In this document: one piece after another, positions 8,198 through 16,486 of the stretch | Layout of the letters: every line of letters begins with the position of its first letter | Position numbering within the stretch: the first letter of the stretch is position 1 | NCBI RefSeq assembly: GCF_029392315.1 | Contig: NZ_CP113939.1 | Span: 1,488,001-1,552,000, forward strand | Length of the DNA: 64,000 bases | Origin: Bifidobacterium sp. ESL0690 | GTDB taxonomy: Bacteria; Actinomycetota; Actinomycetes; Actinomycetales; Bifidobacteriaceae | Direction: 5' to 3' | The notes under the pieces: generated by a model | Databases searched by the model: none | The model's input: only the letters and a program-made list of their open reading frames with translations | What the model was told of the DNA's origin: nothing | Program-made: the position numbers and the translations under genes

Positions 8198-9720
8198 TGC
8201 CGCAGCTGCGTAACAGCAGCAATCAGGGACCCGGCAATCGCACGTCGCGCTCCCCCGAATATGATTCGTTCCATCGCATTTTCGGCATCGAAACCGAATA
8301 CGGGGTTTCCGTGACCGGAGCGAACCAGCCTTGCGACCCCGGGCAGGTCGCGATGATGATGTTCGCGCCCATACTTTCACGCTCACGTTCCACCAACACC
8401 TACTTGGAGAACGGCTCGCGGCTGTATCTCGACGTCGGTTCCCACCCCGAATACGCCACCGCCGAAGCACGGGATCCGTCGGCTGCGCTAACGCAGGATC
8501 TGGCCGGTGAGCAGATTATGCGTCGTCTGGCTTTTGGAGCACAGGAACGGTTGCGCAAGACACACGGCGAACACGCGACCATCCATCTGTTCAAAGACAA
8601 TGTTGACTCGGCGGGCCATGCATTCGGCTGCCATGAAAATTATCTGGTACGGCGCTATGTCTCGTTACCCATCATCAAGGCGCAGCTGCTGCCGTTTTTG
8701 GTAACCCGGCAGCTCTTCACAGGTGCCGGACGAGTAACGAAAAACGGCTTCGAAATCACGCAACGGGCCGCTTTCCTGGACGAAGGTGTCTCCTCGTCCA
8801 CCACCCGCTTCCGGCCGATGGTCAACACACGCGACGAGCCGCATGCCGACCCTGACGAATTCCGCAGGCTGCATGTCATCATCGGCGATTCGAACCGCTC
8901 GCAGTGGGCGACGAAAATGAAACTCGCCACCACCCATCTGGTGCTTTGCGCCATCGAAGACGCTGCCAAACAAGGCACCGCCTCAGGATTCGAATGTTGT
9001 GCTCTCACTGATCCAAGCGCCTCGAACAAGGCGATGAGCGCCGATCTGAGCTGCAGCAAGCCGGTGATGGAAGTCGAAGACATCGACTCATTCCGGGCGA
9101 AGCAACAGGAGCTTGGGCTGAAACCCTCAGCTTCCAGCGATGAAGCTCATCCACAAACCGTTACCGCTTTGGAAATTCAGCATCTTTACTGGAATGTCGT
9201 TTTACGATTTGTTGAAAATCATCGTGTTGAAGTTGAACATTCTTTACCGGAAAGCAACTGCAACGATATTCTGCGCGAGTGGAAAACCGCGCTTGATGCC
9301 TTGTCTGTCAACGATTTCGGAGCACTTTCCAATCGCGTTGACTGGGTGGCGAAATACCAACTGCTCAATAAAATGCACGAACGTAATCCCTCGCTTACGG
9401 CCACGAAGGCTCGGCAAATCGATATGAACTATCATGACATCGTCAACGGAAGTATTTACCCATCCTTGGTAGGTCACGGATTGGTGGAAACGTTGGTATC
9501 CGATGATGCAGTCGAACATGCCGTTGAAAACCCGCCTCAAGACACTCGCGCCGCACTACGCGGAGCATTCGTTCATCAGGCACTGAATTCAGGAGCCACA
9601 TTTAGTTGCGATTGGACACACCTCAAGACGACGGCCCCAACACGCCACGAAGCCGGACTCATCGATCCGTTCGCGTTTGTCCCTGATTCGGATTACACAC
9701 AATTGATGCAGAGTTTATAA
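8197..9720 (+). CDS. pafA: Pup-protein ligase PafA
   Basis: 507 residues from the ATG at 8197, which overlaps the pup stop TGA; a GTG at 8194 is an alternative. Glutamine-synthetase-like ligase that phosphorylates the Pup C-terminal Glu with ATP and joins it to substrate lysines. The N-terminal nucleotide/metal motif FGIETEYGV, the catalytic-Asp motif RLYLDVGSHPEYATAEA, and the conserved HENY, RVTKNGFEITQRA and NTRDEPHAD regions are all visible. A C-terminal ~80-residue domain (ENPPQDTRAALRG, CDWTHLK) matches the Pup-binding small domain. It lacks the extra loop seen in Dop, which supports PafA. It converges on dop across a 384-bp structured gap. Confidence 0.93.
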   Translation: MPQLRNSSNQGPGNRTSRSPEYDSFHRIFGIETEYGVSVTGANQPCDPGQVAMMMFAPILSRSRSTNTYLENGSRLYLDVGSHPEYATAEARDPSAALTQDLAGEQIMRRLAFGAQERLRKTHGEHATIHLFKDNVDSAGHAFGCHENYLVRRYVSLPIIKAQLLPFLVTRQLFTGAGRVTKNGFEITQRAAFLDEGVSSSTTRFRPMVNTRDEPHADPDEFRRLHVIIGDSNRSQWATKMKLATTHLVLCAIEDAAKQGTASGFECCALTDPSASNKAMSADLSCSKPVMEVEDIDSFRAKQQELGLKPSASSDEAHPQTVTALEIQHLYWNVVLRFVENHRVEVEHSLPESNCNDILREWKTALDALSVNDFGALSNRVDWVAKYQLLNKMHERNPSLTATKARQIDMNYHDIVNGSIYPSLVGHGLVETLVSDDAVEHAVENPPQDTRAALRGAFVHQALNSGATFSCDWTHLKTTAPTRHEAGLIDPFAFVPDSDYTQLMQSL

Positions 9721-10104
9721 AAAGCTAGTTTGCTGGTCATTTAACATCGTTATCTAACTTTCCAGCGTTACCGTGGAGGGGAGGGAGAGACAATGCTTCG
9801 ACACCCTCCAGGCCGGTAGGCCAAGCTTTATGTCTCAGCATCGCATCTCCCTCCCCTCCACTCACTTTGCATTATTAACTTACGTTTTTGTTCCAGTTTC
9901 AGCATTAGTCAGGCTGAGACACCCTTACCGGCTGAGCCGTTAAGCCTACAGTCCAGTGAACTGGTCTGTAGGCGAAGTGAGCGCGATGTATTGAGTGCGA
10001 AGGCAAAATCTCAGATTTTGCATAGGCCAAGCCTACGATCGAACATCACATATCCTGCCCTCTCACTCACTTTGGCATTATCTGGTTATGTTGCTCTTTT
10101 GACT
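9721..10104. repeat. Structured intergenic region with inverted and direct repeats between convergent pafA and dop
   Basis: No gene is seen here. (i) 9773-9788 and 9846-9861 form a perfect 16-bp inverted repeat (GTGGAGGGGAGGGAGA and its complement) around 57 nt. (ii) 9944-9956 / 9961-9973 form a 13-bp stem with one mismatch and a TGAA loop. (iii) 10003-10010 / 10014-10021 form a perfect 8-bp stem (GCAAAATC) with a 3-nt loop. (iv) The segments ending near 9861-9895 and 10058-10100 share ACTCACTTTGCATTAT-like sequence, and TAGGCCAAGC recurs near 9817 and 10023. This looks like two diverged copies of one unit. Bidirectional termination is one plausible role. Confidence 0.6.
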
Positions 10105-11805
10105 TTATTTTGTCCCTGATACCGTTTGGCTGAGTCGCTTGAGAGTCTGTGCAGCGGATTCGTGGTGAGATTCGGAATAGGCAAGTGACTCTTCGCATTG
10201 AGCCTTGGTCCAGCGAGTTGGGTCGGAGATGTCTAGCGAGAAAAGATGAGCGTTCGTATGGGCCATGCGGGCGCCTTCGGCGTCGGTAGTGAATTCAGCT
10301 TGCGATGAAGCGGAATCGGTTGCATCGCCTTGCGAGACGGTGATGTGGGACCAGGAAGCGGCTACCACATCGTTCGGGAAACGACGAATGATTTCGGCAC
10401 GAAGCCAGGCTCGGGTGTCTTCTGGAGGATTTGAAGCGGCGCGCTGGATTTCGATGTCGGCTTGGCCTTGGCTTTCGCCTTGGCAGAGAGGCACACGCTC
10501 GGTCTGCGGCTGCAAACGAGAGAACACTGAATGCGACGCGTCGAGGGCAGCCCAGCTCAGGTCTAGGGCGGCAAGGCTTGGAGTAGACCACGCTGCGTCG
10601 GTTTTGCGGCGCAGACGCTCCAACAGTTGCCATTTGAGCAGCCATTCCAAGCGCGAACCTTCGTCGGCCATCTTGAGCCTCTTGTCATCGGTGGCATGTC
10701 GCACTGCTGCCACATCCATCAACATCTGCTGCCACATCATCATGATGCGTTTCGTCGGCTCATCCGGCCACAACGGTTCTCCCCTGCTGTCGCTTCCGTA
10801 TGTCGCTGCTCCCTGCGCGGATACGGCCGAAAACAGACGCACCTGAATCTGCCAGGCTGTCGTAAAACCACCCTGTTCAAGCGGCAATTGTGCGGCAAGA
10901 TTCAAATCATGCGAAACGATGTGCATCGCCTCGACGGGGTCGACCAACTGCAAATCCGCAAGCAAACCGTCAAGGTCACAGGCCGAATCATCGGTATCCG
11001 CGTATTCAAGCAGCCATAACAGCATGCTCGTCGTTCCTAACTTCAGAACCTGCGGCACGTCCATCCGATTGGCATCGCCAACAATGACATGCAGACGGCG
11101 ATAGTCGCCGGTGACGTGGGATTCATCACGGGCGTTGACAATCGGACGATCGAAGGTGGTCTGCAAGCCGACGATGGAATGAACATAATCGGCGCGTTGG
11201 CTGAGCTGATAGCCGACTTCCTCGCTTTTCTCACCGATGCCGACGCGGCCGGAGCCGGTATAGATCTGGCGCGAAACAAAATGCAACGTCATCAGTGCAG
11301 CTACGCGATCGAATGGAACTTTTCGCAACATCATATAGTTTTCGTGCGTGCCCCAGCTGGCACCTTTGCCGTCCACGTTATTGCGGTGCAGCACGATGTT
11401 GGAGCCGTTGCTCCTATTGACTTGCTGAGCCGCTTCGAACATGATCCGGTCGCCGGCATGGTCAAAGCAGACGGCTTCGAAGGGATCCATCGTTTCGGGC
11501 GCGGAATATTCGGGGTGCGCGTGGTCGACGTAGACTCGGCCACCGTTGGGCGCAATGACGTTGACGATCTGCCGTTGCGGTTCGTCGGTAAGCATGTCGG
11601 GCCGGGCGGCGGCACGAGGCAGGCGGGTGCCACGAGCATCGTTCAGCGGGTCTTCCTGGCGATAATCCCAACGAATATGCTGTGTTTCTGGATTCGCGGC
11701 ACCGCTGACGACATCAAACGAAAGCTGAACCGGGTTGTAATGGCCGGCTCCGAGGTCTGAAACCGCGTATTCCGTTTCGGTTCCCATCATTCTGCGTACG
11801 CTCAT
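10105..11805 (-). CDS. dop: Depupylase / Pup deamidase Dop
   Basis: 566 residues. Dop is the PafA homologue that hydrolyses the Pup-lysine isopeptide bond, and in other species converts Pup-Gln to Pup-Glu. The N terminus MGTETEYAVSD and the catalytic-Asp motif RVYVDHAHPEYSAPE parallel PafA. The Dop-specific loop is present between them (IRWDYRQEDPLNDARG, about residues 43-58), and it distinguishes Dop from PafA. As Pup here ends in Glu, the expected job is depupylation and Pup recycling. It is downstream of mpa on the same strand, 33 bp after the mpa stop, so probably cotranscribed. Confidence 0.92.
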   Translation of the reverse strand: MSVRRMMGTETEYAVSDLGAGHYNPVQLSFDVVSGAANPETQHIRWDYRQEDPLNDARGTRLPRAAARPDMLTDEPQRQIVNVIAPNGGRVYVDHAHPEYSAPETMDPFEAVCFDHAGDRIMFEAAQQVNRSNGSNIVLHRNNVDGKGASWGTHENYMMLRKVPFDRVAALMTLHFVSRQIYTGSGRVGIGEKSEEVGYQLSQRADYVHSIVGLQTTFDRPIVNARDESHVTGDYRRLHVIVGDANRMDVPQVLKLGTTSMLLWLLEYADTDDSACDLDGLLADLQLVDPVEAMHIVSHDLNLAAQLPLEQGGFTTAWQIQVRLFSAVSAQGAATYGSDSRGEPLWPDEPTKRIMMMWQQMLMDVAAVRHATDDKRLKMADEGSRLEWLLKWQLLERLRRKTDAAWSTPSLAALDLSWAALDASHSVFSRLQPQTERVPLCQGESQGQADIEIQRAASNPPEDTRAWLRAEIIRRFPNDVVAASWSHITVSQGDATDSASSQAEFTTDAEGARMAHTNAHLFSLDISDPTRWTKAQCEESLAYSESHHESAAQTLKRLSQTVSGTK

Positions 11806-11838
11806 CGTCTCGCTCCCCTTGCTTTTGATAACGAATTA

Positions 11839-13494
11839 TTATTCGGCTGGACGGATGCGTACCGCGTGGCCACCGGCGATGCCGTTGATTTTCGACCATT
11901 GGACCGGGTCGGAATCCATCACTGAATCACTGGTCTCTTCAAACTCATCGTCCACGGCTCTAAGCACGGCATCCGCACCGATTTCCATCGGACGGCCGAG
12001 TGTGATGGAATCCTTGACGGCATGCGTCTTGACGCGATCGACGATATTCTTGAGCATTGCCCCGCTCATCACGTCGGCCAAGGTGACCCTCGACCAACGG
12101 CCCTGGTCGTCGCACACGTCGCAGATATGCCGTTGCGAGTCATCGGCGTAAACGCTGTCAACCAGCACTTGAGTCAACGTTTCTGCACTCTGACCGGGCT
12201 CGTATGGAAGATTATCGGTGAGATAATGCGATACAATTTGCGCCGCGGCTTCTTTATTCGGCCTGTCGATGCGAATCTTGACATCAAGGCGGCCGGGACG
12301 CAACACGGCTGGGTCGATCATGTCGACACGGTTGGAGGCACCGATGACCATCACGTTATCAAGGCTTTCCACGCCGTCAAGTTCTGCGAGGAACTGAGGA
12401 ACGATGGTGGTCTCCACATCGCTGGAGACACCGGAACCACGGGTGCGCAACAGCGAATCCATCTCGTCAATGAAAACGATGACCGGTTTGCCTTCCGCCG
12501 CGCGTGTACGTGCACGCTTGAAAATGAGGCGAATCAGGCGTTCCGACTCCCCCACGTACTTGTTCAGGAGTTCGGGGCCTTTGACGGAAAGGAATACACC
12601 ATTCTCCGCATCTCCGCCGGAAAGCGCGTTTGCTACGGCCTTGGCGATCAGCGTCTTGCCGTTACCAGGAGGCCCGTAGAGCAGTACACCCTTGGGCGGG
12701 CGCAGATCGTAGCGCTCGAAAAGCTTGCGATGTAGGAAGGGCAGTTCGACGGCGTCCTTGATGCGCTCAATCTGCGAGTCCAGCCCGCCAATGTCGTCGA
12801 ACGTGGCATCCGGCGTCTGTTCCAACACCAGATCGGTGGCGTTCTCCACCGGCAGCACTTCCAGCGCCAAACGTGCCATGCCGTCAACCAAAACCCGTGC
12901 CGAGGGCTCGATGGTGATATTTGCGAGCGCACTCGCCCGTTCAATCAGCGTGACGTTGCCGGATTCGTCGGCGACCATCAGCCGCCCATCGTCCAGGACC
13001 TGTTTGACGGTGCGGACCAGACCCGAGATCTCAAGTCCACGTTGCTCGACCAGAACCATGTTCTCGTTCAAAAGCACCGTTCTGCCGCCAACTAGGCGTG
13101 AGGCAGACACATTCGAAGCGACCGGCACGATGAGCCGTCGATTGCCGGAAAGCACTTCGGCCTTAGCATGCTGCACGCCCTGCTCATCGGTGCTGCATGA
13201 GTCGACACGCACCATTGTCGCGAAGTTCAACGGCGGTGAGGCCATAAGCCCAAGCTGGGACTTCGCCTTCTGCAGCTCCTTGCCCGCACGTGTCAGTGCA
13301 ACGGCGAGCGCATGGTTCTTGGCCCGCAAATTGTCGTTCTCACGCGCAAGGTCGTCGAAAGCTTTGCGATGCCGAGTATCCGAATCGAGACTGTCGTTCA
13401 CACCGGTACTCCCTGCATTGCTCATTTCAGTCGCATCATGCGTTCCGCTTTGCTCGGATACCTGTCCGTCGTCGCCTTGCTCACCGTTGTTCAT
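11839..13494 (-). CDS. mpa: AAA ATPase forming ring-shaped complexes (Mpa/ARC)
   Basis: 551 residues from the ATG at 13494; the frame is open upstream but the MNNGEQ start fits the family. In order: an acidic N-terminal tail, a coiled coil (about 45-90) that binds Pup, tandem OB-fold region, then one AAA module. That module has Walker A GPPGNGKT, Walker B IVFIDEMDS and an Asn/Arg sensor region (IGASNRVDMIDPAVLRPGR). It recruits and unfolds pupylated proteins. The C terminus ends VRIRPAE, without the GQYL-type tail that mycobacterial Mpa uses to dock the 20S core, consistent with no prcBA nearby. It is 34 bp downstream of the aldo/keto reductase. Confidence 0.9.
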   Translation of the reverse strand: MNNGEQGDDGQVSEQSGTHDATEMSNAGSTGVNDSLDSDTRHRKAFDDLARENDNLRAKNHALAVALTRAGKELQKAKSQLGLMASPPLNFATMVRVDSCSTDEQGVQHAKAEVLSGNRRLIVPVASNVSASRLVGGRTVLLNENMVLVEQRGLEISGLVRTVKQVLDDGRLMVADESGNVTLIERASALANITIEPSARVLVDGMARLALEVLPVENATDLVLEQTPDATFDDIGGLDSQIERIKDAVELPFLHRKLFERYDLRPPKGVLLYGPPGNGKTLIAKAVANALSGGDAENGVFLSVKGPELLNKYVGESERLIRLIFKRARTRAAEGKPVIVFIDEMDSLLRTRGSGVSSDVETTIVPQFLAELDGVESLDNVMVIGASNRVDMIDPAVLRPGRLDVKIRIDRPNKEAAAQIVSHYLTDNLPYEPGQSAETLTQVLVDSVYADDSQRHICDVCDDQGRWSRVTLADVMSGAMLKNIVDRVKTHAVKDSITLGRPMEIGADAVLRAVDDEFEETSDSVMDSDPVQWSKINGIAGGHAVRIRPAE

Positions 13495-13528
13495 CACAAA
13501 TCCACTTCTCTTTAAAACCCGCTTAGGC

Positions 13529-14383
13529 TCAATCCACATCGAGCGGAACGTGATGGGTCGGTGCCGGGTAACGTTTATCAAGCTGAGCCAAATCCTCATC
13601 GGTCAGCTCGATGCCGGCTGCGGCGATATTGGCGCGCATATGCTCGGGGTTCGAAGTCTGCGGAATGGACAGGGTGTTACCGTCGCGCACAGTCCATGCG
13701 ACCAGCAGTTCGTAAGTCGAAACGCCGTGCCGGGCCGCCACTTCACGCACAACAGCATCAGTCAGCATGCTGGTTTTGAGATTATTGGCAAGACCACCGA
13801 CAGGGCTATACGCAATCAGCGGGATATGGCGCTCACGCTGCCAAGGCAGCAGGTCATATTCAATACCACGAGACTCGATGTTATAGAGGTCTTCGTTGGC
13901 GGCGACGTTGCCACCGGCGGGAAGTCCGACCAGTTCCTGCATATCGGGGATATCAAAGTTCGAGACACCCCACGCACCAATCTTTCCGGTTCCGCGCAGC
14001 CTGTCGAGCTCGGCAACGGTCTCCTCGAGCGGAATCGAGCCACCGCGCCAGTGATAAAGATACAGGTCAAGATGGTCGGTCTGAAGCCGTTTGAGGCTGG
14101 CGTCAAGATGCTGTTCCATCACAGCCTTGGAAGCGTTGTCCGGCTTTACTTTAGAGATGAGGAAGATATCGTCGCGGTTGAACGGCTTGAGCGCTTCGCC
14201 CACCAGCGTCTCGGATTTGCCATCGCCATAAACTTCCGCGGTATCGACAGCCCTTGCCCCAGCCTCGATACCGGCTCGAATCGCGGCGACCTCTTCATCA
14301 TGGTTTTGCGGCTCATTGCCCATGTGCCACGTACCGATGCCGACCGCCGGCACACTTTGCCTCGCAATATTTACTTTCCTCAT
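13529..14383 (-). CDS. Aldo/keto reductase
   Basis: 284 residues from the ATG at 14383, chosen because GGGAGG lies 5-6 nt upstream; a TTG codon directly before it is less likely. NADPH-dependent TIM-barrel oxidoreductase of the YtbE/DkgA type. The N-terminal VPAVGIGTWHMG is present. The catalytic tetrad can be placed: Asp in AVDTAEVYG, Tyr in the same motif, Lys in LISKVKPDN and His in LYLYHWRG. The cofactor region SIPQTSNPEHMRAN is typical. Substrate not predictable. Same strand and 34 bp ahead of mpa, so possibly cotranscribed with the depupylation genes. Confidence 0.85.
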   Translation of the reverse strand: MRKVNIARQSVPAVGIGTWHMGNEPQNHDEEVAAIRAGIEAGARAVDTAEVYGDGKSETLVGEALKPFNRDDIFLISKVKPDNASKAVMEQHLDASLKRLQTDHLDLYLYHWRGGSIPLEETVAELDRLRGTGKIGAWGVSNFDIPDMQELVGLPAGGNVAANEDLYNIESRGIEYDLLPWQRERHIPLIAYSPVGGLANNLKTSMLTDAVVREVAARHGVSTYELLVAWTVRDGNTLSIPQTSNPEHMRANIAAAGIELTDEDLAQLDKRYPAPTHHVPLDVD

Positions 14384-14484
14384 CAATGCCTCCCTTGTGC
14401 ATTCCGCATTTCAAACATGCTGCCGTTTGCTTTCACCTTGCCAGTCTAGCGGTATTAAGTAAACGGCATCAAGCCCTTCAAATT

Positions 14485-15519
14485 TCAGTCGGCATAGGCG
14501 TCCGCGGACAGGCGGGCACCACGAGCCCAATCAGCGGCGCGCATGGCCTTCTTGCCCTGTGCCTTGACCGCTTCAAGCTCAAGAGGTGCGGTGGCGGTCC
14601 CTATCCATACATGCTTTTTGGTGCTTGCCAACATCCCCGGTTTGAGGTCAGCGGGAACCTGCGGATCATTGGTATCGGCGGGGTGTGCCTTCAAAACATG
14701 GAACGGCTCAGAGTCGCCCATATCATGTTCAGTGCTCGAGGAAGCTTCCGTGGCATCGGTTCCTGCAGATTGCATGAAATCATCGGCCGCACCCTGCGGA
14801 TGCAGCATGCACCAAGCTCCCGGCTCGGGAGTGCAGGCGCGAATCTGCCGGTCAACGGCAAAAACAGGCACATCGAAACGGATACGCGCATCCTCGTGGC
14901 TGATTTTCTTGGCCACTTCGTAGGCGCCCTGCGGTTGCTCCTGAAGCACAATCCGACCTTCGGCCATGGCCGTCAACGCAGAGGCTAGCAAATGCGAACC
15001 ATCTTCGGCAAGACGACCGAGTATATCGCCGGAAGTGTCATGCGCTCCGATTTCGCAGGTCGACTGTGCCAGAATCGGACCGGTATCCATGCCTTTGGTA
15101 AGCCTGAAAACGGTGGCACCAGTAATGGTGTCGCCACTCCAAACGGAACGCTGCACCGGAGCCGCACCACGCCATTGCGGCAACAGCGAGAAATGCAGGT
15201 TGTACCAGCCCATCGGCAGCGCACCCAGCACATCTTCCTTGAGAATCTTCCCATAAGCGACCACAGCCCCGGCTTCGGCACCGGTGGCCTTGAGCTCGGC
15301 GATGAAAGTAGGCTCCTTCGGATCGCATTCCAAAACGGGAATGTCAAGGTCCAACGCCGCTTCTTTGACCGGACTCGGAGTGAGCTTGCGCCCCCGGCCT
15401 TGAGGCGCGTCGGGCCTGGTAAGCACGGCGACGACCTCGAAATGATTCTTGTCCTGGGCCAACTGGCGCAACGCGGGAACCGCCACATCCGGGGTTCCGG
15501 CAAACAACACTTTCAACAT
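14485..15519 (-). CDS. fmt: Methionyl-tRNA formyltransferase
   Basis: 344 residues. It formylates initiator Met-tRNA using 10-formyl-THF. The N terminus MLKVLFAGTPDVAVPALRQL is typical. The catalytic segment NLHFSLLPQWRGAAPVQ (Asn and His) and the later GMDTGPIL (Asp) supply the N-H-D triad, and RPDAPQGRGRKL is the insertion loop. The C-terminal OB-like domain carries a short insert (about residues 245-275, acidic and Ser rich). Downstream of the HAD and priA genes on the same strand, a usual actinobacterial neighbourhood. SD GGAG lies just before the ATG. Confidence 0.93.
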   Translation of the reverse strand: MLKVLFAGTPDVAVPALRQLAQDKNHFEVVAVLTRPDAPQGRGRKLTPSPVKEAALDLDIPVLECDPKEPTFIAELKATGAEAGAVVAYGKILKEDVLGALPMGWYNLHFSLLPQWRGAAPVQRSVWSGDTITGATVFRLTKGMDTGPILAQSTCEIGAHDTSGDILGRLAEDGSHLLASALTAMAEGRIVLQEQPQGAYEVAKKISHEDARIRFDVPVFAVDRQIRACTPEPGAWCMLHPQGAADDFMQSAGTDATEASSSTEHDMGDSEPFHVLKAHPADTNDPQVPADLKPGMLASTKKHVWIGTATAPLELEAVKAQGKKAMRAADWARGARLSADAYAD

Positions 15520-15675
15520 GGAAACTCCTTTATCTCAATCGGCAATCGGACAAGGCCGATATCACTAATAGCGCTATATAAAATGCCATCATAAGCAACG
15601 AAGCGATGACACTTCAAAACATGGTCAGTCAACAACAATATATGCCGCGATACGATTCGGGCAAACTCTGTGCTT

Positions 15676-16383
15676 TCAGCTCTGGATACCGGGAATATCG
15701 ATACCCTGTTGCCTCAGCAATGCCCTCAATTTGTAAGAATCGTTGAATCTCACGCCACGCATGCCCGCAGAGTTCGCTCCGACGATGTTCATCGCCTTGT
15801 CATCGACGAACACGGCCGTCTCGGCAGGAATACCGAAACGTTTGAGCGAGTATTCGAAAATATCACGATGCGGCTTACGTAGTTTCACATAACCGGAGAC
15901 CACGGCATCGTCCAAATCGCTTAAGATCGGATACGTTTTCTTGGCTGGTGGAAACAGTTCCGTCGCCCAGTTCGACAGACCCCACACGCCGATACCCGCG
16001 GCCTTCAGGTCATTGACCAAAACGCGCATGCCCTCGACCGGACCCACCAGCGAATCCTCGAAATTACGATAATAATAATCCATCATCGTCGCCCAAGGCT
16101 CGCCATACTTCTTGCGTACCCAAGCCACCGCCTCAGCCGATGAACCGCCGACGTCCATCGCGTCGCTGGCATCGTAAAACCCGGAAAAGTCGTTGTCGAG
16201 GAATTTGTCGGTCAGTTCCTGCGAATAGCGCGGCAACATAACGGCCTGCGGATCCCAATTCACGAGTACATTGCCAAAATCGAAGACGACGTTCTCAATC
16301 GGCTTGCCTTCGGCGCCTTTCGCCGCATCTTCCGACTTGATGACGTTGTAATCCATTTCCGGTTCGCCCGGCCAGCCTTTCAT
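15676..16383 (-). CDS. HAD family phosphatase (YihX-like)
   Basis: 235 residues from the ATG at 16383, which has AAGGAGG immediately upstream; the longer frame to 16404 lacks an RBS. HAD motif I is VVFDFGNVLVNWD (nucleophile Asp, DxGN form as in YihX-type sugar phosphatases). Motif II is the WGLSNWA serine/asparagine region, motif III Lys lies in VKLRKPHRDIF and motif IV is AVFVDDKAMN. A small alpha-helical cap sits between motifs I and II. Soluble phosphatase, substrate unknown. It lies between priA and fmt, with a 156-bp gap to fmt. Confidence 0.85.
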   Translation of the reverse strand: MKGWPGEPEMDYNVIKSEDAAKGAEGKPIENVVFDFGNVLVNWDPQAVMLPRYSQELTDKFLDNDFSGFYDASDAMDVGGSSAEAVAWVRKKYGEPWATMMDYYYRNFEDSLVGPVEGMRVLVNDLKAAGIGVWGLSNWATELFPPAKKTYPILSDLDDAVVSGYVKLRKPHRDIFEYSLKRFGIPAETAVFVDDKAMNIVGANSAGMRGVRFNDSYKLRALLRQQGIDIPGIQS

Positions 16384-16486
16384 GGCTCCTCCTTGCAAAA
16401 ACACTCGATATCAAGACTGTTTCCATGGTTTCATGGAACGACGACGAAAGCCAGAAATGTCGCTCTGCGAGCTAAATCTTCGTCGG

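Noticed and set aside
9721..10104. A CRISPR array
   Set aside because: The repeats are few, diverged and not regularly spaced, and no cas genes are near. No array was seen elsewhere in the window.
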